Below, piece by piece: positions 21,883-31,000 of a DNA stretch of 64,000 nucleotides (positions within the stretch are counted from its first letter, which is position 1; each line of letters starts with the position of its first letter). The translations under genes and the position numbers were made by a program. The notes below the pieces were generated by a model. That model was not told the DNA's origin and made no database searches. It worked only from the letters and a program-made list of their open reading frames with translations. The DNA comes from Obelidium mucronatum (taxonomy: Eukaryota > Chytridiomycota > Chytridiomycetes > Chytridiales > Chytriomycetaceae), in the NCBI GenBank assembly GCA_025765595.1, contig JAIVFH010000107.1, positions 1 to 64,000 on the forward strand, given 5' to 3'.

Positions 21883-24126
21883 CTATTCTGGTGGAGGTGG
21901 TGGTGGAGCATCGTCGGATGGTGGGGGTGGTGGAGGTGGCATCCACACATTTGGTGGTGGCGGGTAACTGAAGCTCGGAGCCTGATTAAAAAAATACGTA
22001 CAGCATGAGAAATCATGTCACCCAAAGGCAATAAAACAAATTAAAACCTACCGCCGCTGCCGGTGGTGGTGGTGGAACCCATGATTGAGCGGCTGCACCC
22101 CACTGCGGTGGTGGCGGTGGAACAAACCCAGCCGCAGCTGGAGGAGGTGGCGGCATCCCTGGCATCCCTGGCATACCGGGCATACCTGGCATTCCCGGCA
22201 TGCCTGGGATTCCAGGAATCCCGGCCATTCCATATGCCCACGCATTGCTATAGTCACCATAGTGTTGTTGCTGCTGCTGTTGGTGTTGTTGTTGTGGCCA
22301 TGTGATTGGTGGGTTTTGCTGGTACGCAGATACTGGTGCAGCGGGAGGTCTCATATCGTATGGATTGGGCTCCGATGAAGCAGCAGCAGGAGCGGGTCTC
22401 TTTTCCTGTGTCAAAAACATGGGTAAGAACGAGGAAGCAAAAGGAATATGCAACAAGCACTTACACCACTCAACTCAGCCATCAAATTGGCGTATTCATC
22501 GTCAAGCTTCGAATCACGCTGAGACGCCGCTTTCAAAGCATCCGGATTGTTACGTTCGTTACAATCTAATGGAGATAAAAACCATGTGAGCAAAACTCAC
22601 AACCTCAAAACGATCAACGTTACCAGCCGCAACGTGCCCAGCACCACCACAAATACGACAAATCAAAGTGGCAGTATAATTCTTTGCCTCGGGACACTCA
22701 AACTTGCGATGCCCTGCCGCTCCACAATTCTGACAAATCTGCGCTTCATCATCTCTCAACGTTCCATTCAGCTTCGCCAACTCCCGCAACTGCATTCTCT
22801 TCAACTCGTTCTGTCCCTCCGGAATCGTGGCAGCCGTTTCGACAATCTTTTCAATCAATTTGATTGCGATTTTGACTTGTTGTTCAGTGGGCGCCACAAC
22901 AAGACAGTGCAAGTCTTCTTCTTCTCCGGGCGCGAGACCTCCATCGACACGCGATTTCCCGTCCTTGATGGATCCTTTTCCACGGATACTGATTTTGGCG
23001 CCGGATTCGGATTCCATTTTTTTCAAAGTGTTTCCACGAGGTCCTATTGTTGTTTTGCAGAGAGATAGAGTCAGCAATAAAAACCTAGTCAGGAGAAAAA
23101 AAAAACATCTTTTTTTTTTTTACCAATCAAAAGACCAATAAAGTTGATTTCGGGAAACTCCTTGGCAGGCAAGAAATACTTTTCCGCCTGCTTGGTTGGT
23201 TTCTTGTAATCAGCGGGTGGAATAAAGTGAGGCAATTTGCGCGTCGCTTCTTCCACGATCCTGTGTCGTTCGTCTTCGAGTTTCTTCTTGTACCGTACGT
23301 CACGAGTGTTTACACGTTGACCTTGTGGGCCGTATACTGGTTCTGGAGATGGTGATCTGTAATTTGGAGAGGAAGGGGGAGGGCAGATGTTAAGCCAAGT
23401 TTCTGAAGACGGAAACGAAAAAAAAAAAGATGGGGGTGTGGGGGAATGTAGGATCAGTGAAAAGAATAACCTGTCTTTTTCAGGAGGAATCACATCCCCA
23501 GTCCTCAGTTTACGTCCAATTTCCTCCAACCGCGCGTGAATAACAAACTCATCCACTTGAAGAGCGTTCATTCCTTGTGGAAGGATTGTGGGGATCCCAG
23601 GGATAGAGACTTTGGACTCGGCGTCTCCCCATCGACTACGCTTCTTGCGGGGTTGGTCAGAAGCTTAAGATCCCGTTTTCCAAAAGAAGGTAGATTATAA
23701 AAGCGAATTAGTTTTTTGGAGTTGAGTCAGTCAGTCAGTCAGTCAGTAGTTGTCAGTCAGTGTTGTGGTCAGTGAATGTTAGCGACAAGCAGAGCAGCAG
23801 TTGCAAAAAAAAACAGATAGAAAAAGGAGGAACAGGTTAGTAAAACAACGACCCTCATGGCATTAGAAAAACTTGGCATTAGAAAAAAGAGGGGGTTTTG
23901 AGCAGGGAGTTGAGATCCCTTAATTACATTCGCTGTCTCTCGTCCGGCCTCTCGTTTCGTCAGACCCAGCAGGTCTTGGTGGTGGTGCATCTTCAATGCG
24001 GTTCTGACGGTAAGAAGCGACAGGCGCTGCTGCTGCTGCTGCTTCTGGCTCTTGGAATCTGTTTCTGCGGTTTCCAAGCGGAATGTTGTTTGTGCCAGTG
24101 ATACTTTGCTGGCTGCGGTAACTCAT
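21883..24126 (-). CDS. BBP: Branchpoint-binding protein BBP/SF1
   Basis: Recognises the intron branch site in the commitment complex, working with U2AF/Mud2. Domains in order: an Ala/Pro-rich start (MSYRSQQSITG); KKRSRWG, matching the U2AF-contacting motif of SF1; KLRTGDVIPPEKDRSPSPEP; a KH/QUA2 RNA-binding region with PEINFIGLLIGPRGNTLK and AKISIRGKGS; and RMQLRELAKLNGTLR. Two zinc knuckles follow, CQNCGAAGHRKFEC and CRICGGAGHVA joined by splicing to ADC. The tail has Gly-Met-Pro repeats and proline runs ending PPPPPPE. Introns use CTGAC-type branch sites (for example two in the intron before PRGNTL). The first intron, 23664-23927, is 264 nt, long for this window, and holds the array listed next. 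Confidence 0.92.
23726..23772 (-). promoter_or_regulatory. Cluster of eight branchpoint-like CTGAC motifs in the BBP intron
   Basis: On the minus strand CTGAC occurs eight times in 47 nt: five overlapping in a 4-nt register, then two more, then one. The cluster lies 62-108 nt upstream of the acceptor at 23664. No AG dinucleotide occurs between the cluster and that acceptor. The motif equals the branch-site sequence that BBP binds, which suggests feedback control of BBP splicing. The array itself is seen; the role is inferred. Confidence 0.55.
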
Positions 24127-24265
24127 GTTTTTTTTTTTTGCACAAGTTTTATATACTCCCAAATAGATTATTATTATTGAAATTATAATAATTAATCGTT
24201 TTTTAAAACAATATCAAAAACTTGAAAAAATGAATACGCCTCAAGACATGAGTTTTTTTCTTCTT

Positions 24266-24581
24266 CTAGTGGTCGGCCATGGCAACTGCTTTACTCATAT
24301 CAGCTGAATTGCCCGAACCAGCAGAATCAACTGACGCCGATTTCTTCATGAGACTTTGCATTCTGGCCACACCCGACATTCTCTTGTTAACAAGAGTCGC
24401 CGTAGGTGGTCTGTCGGAGGAGTCCCTTCTGTCAGTTCCGGCTGATGCCGATGGTGGTGCTGCAGCCTCGGATTTCTTTTCGCCTTCATCTTCAGGAGAC
24501 TTTGTTGCTTGACTTTTTGCACTCGCTTGGATGGATGATAGTTTCTCGTGCAGCCGAATGGCTTAACATAAAGGATTATTG

Positions 24582-24620
<39 letters not shown>

Positions 24621-25541
24621 CAACTTACCCATTCCAAAGTTGTTGTCCAGAATAACGTTAATAACCAACATGGTGCAAGCAGCGATCGCGTCAATAGCGA
24701 TTCCAACAGAGTGATGAATAATGTTGTTGACACCAACAAGAGCAAAGCCAAATCCAACCAAACATGAAATAAAGCAGAGACCCATCAACAATTTCAATTT
24801 CAATGCCATTCTTTTCGCTTCTACGCTGTTTTGGTTCGCATCTGTCTCAAGAGGTCGTACAATATTCCGTTGGATAAAGATGATGTATCCGACAGAGGCA
24901 TACAGCTTAAACACGTCAAAGGCAATGTTGGCAGCAAGTGTCGTGTTTTTACTGAGTTTACCGGCTTCAGTTCTGAACGAGCCGCCATAGGTTTCCTCGT
25001 CTTTGCCCAGATTCGTTGCCGAGATGTAGGCGAGAATGGAAATTGAAATTGTTTTGCAGATGCCGACAGAGGGCACTAGGAAGTACGAAATGGGTTTCCA
25101 CAGGAACGTCTGCATGATCTCGAGCTTCTTGACGACCTGGTACATCATCAGCATGTTGTACCCGAACGTGCCCGCGCACGAGATCGTCAGCGTCACGACA
25201 GTCGCGATGGTGAATACTTTGTTTGTAGCCAGGTCCATGACCACGTAGATGCTTGTGGCCGCGTGCACAATGAACACGATGCCGGTGGCCACGTTGATGC
25301 GCTTCGACAGCGCGAGGCGGATTTGGTCGTTCGGGTTCGAGCGCGTCTTGCGCGCGTTCGAGAAGACGGCGGCGATCGCGATCAGGCCGAGGATGATCGT
25401 CGCGCCGAACATGGCGACCACAGACACGCGGCGCTGGAAGAGCTCCGCCTTCATCAGTGCGGGGTCCAGCGACGCCGGCTTGCCGAAGTTGAGCAGGCGG
25501 CCGGGCGCGGGGGCATCGTCGAGCAGGTCTGAGTCTGACAT
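24266..25541 (-). CDS. Seven-transmembrane orphan receptor-like protein
   Basis: Two exons. The first codes seven hydrophobic helices: VAMFGATIILGLIAIAAVF; a second with IVFIVHAATSIYVV; a third ending GYNMLMMYQ; LWKPISYFLVP onward; NIAFDVFKLYASVGYIIF; KLLMGLCFISCLVGFGF; and GIAIDAIAACTMLVINVILD. After DNNFGM an intron containing a 30-nt T tract (sense strand) leads to a Ser/Glu-rich cytosolic tail ending AVAMADH. The topology resembles a GPCR, but no family signature is recognised. MSDSDLL at 25541 is chosen as start; an in-frame ATG at 25598 is an alternative. The first ~430 bp are GC-rich (68% in line 25441-25500). A decayed paralogue lies directly upstream. Confidence 0.7.
24587..24616. 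repeat. 30-nt A/T homopolymer in intron of the 7TM gene
   Basis: Uninterrupted run of A on the plus strand, T on the sense strand, shortly after the GTAAGT donor of the 7TM gene. A matching run occurs beside the paralogous pseudogene at 25831-25862. Confidence 0.9.
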
Positions 25542-25829
25542 TTCTATCTGTTTGTTTTGATGATTCTGACAATTTCTTTGGTGAGAGTATCCAGACATGG
25601 TGCTCTTTATTAAAAAAACAAAAACACACAGTCAATGGGACTTCAGTCCTCAGATTCATGTAGACTCAGTTGAGTTGTTGGGGCTTTCCAAAGTCGGTGG
25701 CCTTTCGGAAGACCCTGATGTTCGCACTCCTTGAGAAGCTGCCGCATCCTTCATTATTTTTGCTACAGTTTTAGTCGTTTTGGGCTTGCGAGCCCTTGGA
25801 TGAATTTAACCGGTGCTGCAACTTGATTG

Positions 25830-25830
<1 letters not shown>

Positions 25831-25862
<32 letters not shown>
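25831..25862. repeat. 32-nt T homopolymer
   Basis: Uninterrupted T run on the plus strand, just 3' of the 7TM pseudogene in its reading direction. The T run of the intact 7TM gene is on the other strand, but both loci have such a run shortly after the DNNFGMG-coding end. Confidence 0.85.
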
Positions 25863-25864
<2 letters not shown>

Positions 25865-25929
25865 TTGGAAGTCACCAAAGAGAGTCAACCTTTTCGCCAA
25901 AAAAGCACCACCACCTACAACAAGAGCAG

Positions 25930-26530
25930 CAATAAAAATCACTCACCCATTCCGAAATTATTATCAAGTATCAAATTGATGAGCAGCATGGTGCAAACCG
26001 CAATAACATCAATACCAATCCCAGCAACGGAATGATGAATGGTGTCCTTCATATCCAGACCCCGTAAACACGAATTCCAAAAGACATGCAATAAAATAAG
26101 CTGCCATGAGACCCACCCCAACCACCGTACTCAAAAATTACAAGATTGGTTTCCACAAAAAACGGGTTGCAATAATCTCCAATCTTGACAAAACCTGATA
26201 CATAATGAGCATATTATATCCATACGTTCTAGCACAATGAAAATTCGTTATGATGCCCGGAAGGTTGGCGATTGTGAAGACCTGGTTGGTGGCCAAAATC
26301 GCAAATCACGTAGATGCTACTGGTTTCGCGGTGGATGATCAAGACGAAGCGCGGGTGTTGAGAAAAATTCTTTTTTGAGAGCGCGAGGATGATGGATTCT
26401 GTGGGTGTGGAACGCGTTTTGCCCATGCGTTGGAGACCAACTGTTGCAATCAAGAGAAGGCCAAGAAAGATCGCGCTGCTAAACATTCCGATCACGGGCG
26501 TAGCGTTGGGGTGAAGAGTGCTTTAGTCCT
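25930..26530 (-). pseudogene. Decayed paralogue of the 7TM gene
   Basis: Fragments align in order with the intact gene at 24266-25541. IGMFSSAIFLGLLLIATV matches helix 1, then RKTRS-like GKTRSTPTES, SSIYVI for helix 2, and GYNMLIMYQVLSRLEII with FLWKPI for helices 3-4. After that the sequence jumps to the helix 6-7 region, TIHHSVAGIGIDVIAVCTM and LILDNNFGMG. The part for helix 5 and its flanks is missing and the reading frame changes several times. No start with the GC-rich 5' end is preserved. A tandem duplication followed by internal deletion explains it best. Confidence 0.75.
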
Positions 26531-26920
26531 TTTCGTTGGGGTCTAATGTAGCTTGGGCATACTGGGTTAGGATCGCGGATCCCGTAGTGGGGGGTTGTCT
26601 ATTTTGGTTTTTGTCAATTCAGACAATTCCAGATGCAATTTCAAAGAGGAGTTACAAATACCAGGGAACGTTTCATCCCTTCTTTCTACAAAGATATTAT
26701 TTACTTAGGGTTGGGGGGGTGGGGGGTTAGGTCATAGCTTTCGTGCAAGTTTTCATTGATTTTTGACAAGCGAGAGAATTATCTGTTTTGGCAATAGACC
26801 AAGCAATACAATTTGGTATAAATTACTTGATTTCTACGAATCACGAAGATTGTATCGAAAGTCAGGCCAATGTGTTGCAACGTAGCTTTTAGTTTAGCTA
26901 TACAATATTGTAAAACAACT
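26531..26920. other. Intergenic region upstream of tRNA-Val copy 3
   Basis: About 390 bp without an ORF or repeat that I can support. It includes a short G-rich patch near 26710-26730. Confidence 0.4.
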
Positions 26921-26992
26921 GGTTTCTTAGTGTAGTGGTCATCACGTTCCCTTCACACGGGAGAGGTCACGAGTTCGATCCTCGTAGAAACC
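26921..26992 (+). tRNA. tRNA-Val (CAC), copy 3
   Basis: 72-nt cloverleaf on the plus strand: GGTTTCTTAGTGTAGTGGTC at the start, anticodon loop TTCACAC (CAC), T-arm GAGTTCGATCC. It lies downstream of the RTF2 stop (convergent) and no intron is present. Confidence 0.95.
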
Positions 26993-27115
26993 ATAGCTAT
27001 TCTGGTTTTCGCTGGGTTTGGATGTGAGGATGGGATGGTGAACGAAAAAAAACAGAACATCGTTGGCAATGAGAATACAACCTTTGGAAAAATCAATTTA
27101 TTTTCTTCTGAAAGC

Positions 27116-28051
27116 TTAAAACGAAGTATAGCGATTAAAAGTGCCCATGGTAAGATAGTTTCCTTTTGGTTTATCCTTATTTTTTGCATACAGAGATTTG
27201 ATTGCATCTGAATGGCCTTCACTGAGAGAGGCACTGCTTGTCCTTGACTCCAAATCGGAAGGAAGTGTAATACCAATATTGGCTCTAGCTGATGAAGTGG
27301 CGGCAGTAGCTTGTTTCTTTGCCTTTGATTTCGCGTCGTCATGCTCACTGGAATCCAAATGATCCTTGCGTTTCTTCCCCGTGGTTGAAGTTCCGTCCTT
27401 CTCCCCCTTCTTTTCCTTCTTAGCCGCTTTCTTGATTGCAGCAGCTTCCAGCCTGGCAATGCGCGTAGTCTCGACATCGACCTTCATGCGTTCAATCTCT
27501 TCGGTGCTCGACGGGTTGATGAACCACAGCGCCTCGCACTCTTTTCCGCACACCAGACACTCGCTCGCGGTCCCGACTTTCGCCACCGCTTCTCGCGCGA
27601 CAACGCAGCCGCACGGAAACGCGGCGGCAAACTGGGTGTTGCCGCGCGGACTGAACTCCTTCAGTGTGACGGGACACAACCAGCGGCTCGCGCGGGCGCC
27701 GGCGTACGCGTCCTTGGCGGCGCCGGGCGGCGCGCGTTCGAAGGCCGCGTTCGGCGCCAGGCGCAGCGTCAGCACGTCCCGGAGCGACGCGATGTGTTCG
27801 GCCGCCGCCTCGGACGACGCCTCGGACGAAGAACTGCCGCTCGTCCGGGCGACCAGCGCTTCGAGCAGCGCGGCCTTGTTAAAGAGCCGCCCGAGCCGAC
27901 ACACAACAACGGGCGGCTCCAGCGGCTCAAGGCTCAACGCGCACGTCGTCCACACCGCCGCGCTGACCTGCGTCTTGTCGGCGCGCTCGCCCTTGGCTTT
28001 GAGCGTCACCAGTTCGTGCCGCTTGGGGATCGAGCCGCCATCGTTACCCAT
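27116..28051 (-). CDS. rtf2: Replication termination factor RTF2 homologue
   Basis: Single exon, 311 residues. It starts with the family's hallmark MGNDGGSIPKR. A RING-like region follows with WTTCALSLEPLEPPVV, then SRWLCPVTLKEFSPRGNTQF, CGCVVAREA and ECLVCGKECEALWFINP. The tail is Lys-rich with KKAAKKEKKGEK and TGKKRKD, then Ser-rich. RTF2 proteins act at stalled replication forks, and in fission yeast at site-specific termination, in the nucleus. The 5' half is extremely GC-rich (80% in line 27721-27780), the 3' half is not. Its ATG lies 33 bp downstream of the Rho GEF stop on the same strand, a very tight tandem arrangement. Confidence 0.9.
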   Translation of the reverse strand: MGNDGGSIPKRHELVTLKAKGERADKTQVSAAVWTTCALSLEPLEPPVVVCRLGRLFNKAALLEALVARTSGSSSSEASSEAAAEHIASLRDVLTLRLAPNAAFERAPPGAAKDAYAGARASRWLCPVTLKEFSPRGNTQFAAAFPCGCVVAREAVAKVGTASECLVCGKECEALWFINPSSTEEIERMKVDVETTRIARLEAAAIKKAAKKEKKGEKDGTSTTGKKRKDHLDSSEHDDAKSKAKKQATAATSSARANIGITLPSDLESRTSSASLSEGHSDAIKSLYAKNKDKPKGNYLTMGTFNRYTSF

Positions 28052-28084
28052 TTCTTTTTTGTTTTTAAATTTTTCTTTTTCAAG

Positions 28085-31000
28085 TCACCATATTCCCACA
28101 CTGACTGGCGTCGCTGCGGCCTCTCCTTCTACAGACTTCTCATTCATACTACTACTACTTGCAATCAAGCTCATTGCCCCTCTCCCATCCTGTCGGAAAA
28201 ATTTCATGACATACGGCGACCTGGAAATCCGATACGGTAATCCAATCACTCCCTGCAAAAAAAAAGAAGAAACAAGAGTTTTAGATTATTAACCATACAC
28301 AGAAAGAATTACCATTGAATACGCTTGCAACTGCGCCATTCTCATTTTAGCTACTGCTTCACTCACAAACATCATTTGTGATGGAAACTCGGGAATGATT
28401 CGAACAGATTCTCTGCCGCCACCAACAGTAGTTGATGCTACGCCTGCATCTTCGGGAAACTGTGCAATCAGACTCATGTGAAAGTCAAAGAAATCATCAA
28501 ACGTTTGATGAATGATGGAATATGCTTCAGTAGTGTGATAGACGCGTATAATGTATATCTATGAAGTTTTTTTTTTTTTTTTTTTGGTGTGTGTAGGTAA
28601 AATTATTAAGTGCCACCACTACTTTCCTACAAACTACAACTCACAAAGTCTTTGTTGTACCGTCCAGTCTGTTGAACTACATTATACACTACTAGTTTTT
28701 TGACGGGTTTGTTCATGTTCAACTGTTGGATTTCATGTCTGAATGGGTTTTCATGAGTAAACGGGTCAAAAAAAAAAAAAAAAAAAAAAAAAAACTCACC
28801 CCTCTCCATCTCCATCTCCAACCTCTTCATTCATTGTAACAGTCGCAGCACTCGAATACACTGTATCTAGTACAGCCGCCCTCCGCTTTTCCGCAACAAC
28901 TCCATCAACACCAACACTCCTTCTTTCCTTAATACCAACAGCAGCATTACCAGAATCATCACCGATACTTGAAAAATGACTGGTTGATTGCTGTTGATGC
29001 CTCTGATGTCCAACACTCATTGCCCTCGAAACAACAGCTGGAGACACAGAATTCATGCCGTATTTGGATCGATGCATCAATAAATCTCGTCGCTCTCGAA
29101 CACTCATATTTTCATATGCTTCGCGTTCGGGCTGCTGTTGTTCTTGCTGTTGCTGTTGCAGCTCCTGCTGCTGTGGCTCTTGTTCCAGTAGTGACTGATG
29201 TTGTTGATGCGATCTCTGCTGCTGCTGTTTCTGGAGAGACGTTCTAGTTTGATCTATAGCACTGAAAGCTCGTGTATGCGATGATGACGCTGATGGCGAT
29301 CCAGATGATGGTGGTGGTATTGCTGACTGGGAGACTTGAACTAGTGGGTTCTTTCCCATCATGACAGTAGCGCCGGCAGCAGCATCAGTAGCAGACATTG
29401 TCGCAGCATGGACAACGGCAGCCGGTCCGTTAATATTGTTTTTCGTGGGTGATTTCGGTTGCTCCGTGTGTGAACGTGTGTACATTGCTAAAGGCGTATG
29501 GGTGTTGTCGACTGCAATGGAGCAAGCAACAGATGTCTGAGAAGACAAATTTTCTTTGGAGCTGCTTGCAGAGCTGGGTTTCCTCGATGTTGGTGGAAGT
29601 GGCGGCGGAGGCATGGGTGTGGCAAGGGAAGGGACAGATTGACTGCTGGCTTTGGTTGGGACTACTGGCGTTCCCACCAATGAATCTTTTGATGACGATG
29701 ACAGTGATTGTAGTGAAGCTTGAATAGTTGCAGAAGGCTCATGATGTTTTAGTTCTTTTTGCTGCTGGTTCAAAGAATCTTTTGATGATGCAAGACAAAG
29801 CCCCAAATCTGCAGGAAGAGATATGGTGCTGGTTGTCGTTGCTGCGATGGCAGCGCTAGTTTCAAAACCTACAGGGGCGGAAACTTCAGAAGAGATGGAT
29901 TCCTTAGATGAACTGTTGAATGCCGGCAGAGACGTTGTTACAACGACATTACTCTCCGTCAATGGTTTCGTGATACTCGTGTCTGTCATTGACGCGGAAT
30001 GTGGAATGGTTCCGCGCTGTTTTTTGTTGCTACCAGAGCCAATTGGTTGTTGCTGTTGACTTAAATAATGTTGAGTGTGCTGATGTGGTTTCGACTGATC
30101 TTGAACTATAAAGTTGTTCAACGCCAAACGGGACGACGAGACTATCCGCAAGGACTCAGTGCTACCGCTGAATGAAACTGCAATAACAGAATCTTGAGAA
30201 GACGATGCCGCCGTCGCCGCGGCTTCCGCTTTCTGAGCTGATGACAAAGTGTCTGTAGATGATCCTGCCGCTGGCAAAGGCCGCCGATTACTGAGGCTTC
30301 CTTTGCTGCCAAGTTCTTGCGACATTGAAGATTTGAGAATCGTGGTTCCTTCATTCAAGGGAAGTCTCTTGATGATTTTAGCTAGAGACAATTCGTCTTC
30401 AGATTCCGATTCTGTCATCTTGGCTGCTGATGAAGAGGTCGACGATGAGAACGGCAGATTCGTTGGTGCTTGCGGTGGTGCTACTTTGTTTAATTTGGTT
30501 TTCGCGTCAACAATCTGAGAAAGCGAAATATCGTCGTTGGAGTCTGATAATCCTGTCGACTTTTTCAACCGTGGGGAGTTTGATCCTCCGGAACTCGGCA
30601 ACGTATCTCCCTTTTTCAAGAACTCCAACGCAGTCATGGCCTCATGATGATGATGATGTGGTGCGGGGCTGTTTTTGCTGTTCAAAGAGCTAATTGGAAC
30701 TGGGGCATTCACCCTCCGACGAGGAGAGCTGCTGCCGGCGAGATCTCCGGGACTGGAAATGGTATCCTTCTTTGGACTTAACGATGACGGTGGCAGTGCT
30801 GTCGGTTGTTCAACAAGTTGTGAAACAGAACCAACAGGAACACCATCCACTTGAAACTGAATCTGCGCCTTTGAAGGACTTGCCGCCTTGGATGGACTTC
30901 CACCCGTCAGAATAGGCGTAGCCCCTAGTTTCAAAGGGGACATTCCGCCGCCACCACCGCCGGGTATCCGCACTTTCGAGTTGAGCCATTCCTGAGTCGC

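Noticed and set aside
22041..22305. Repetitive ORFs (ARYARD-type and similar) in the BBP tail
   Set aside because: Other-frame readings of the Gly-Met-Pro and proline repeats in BBP.
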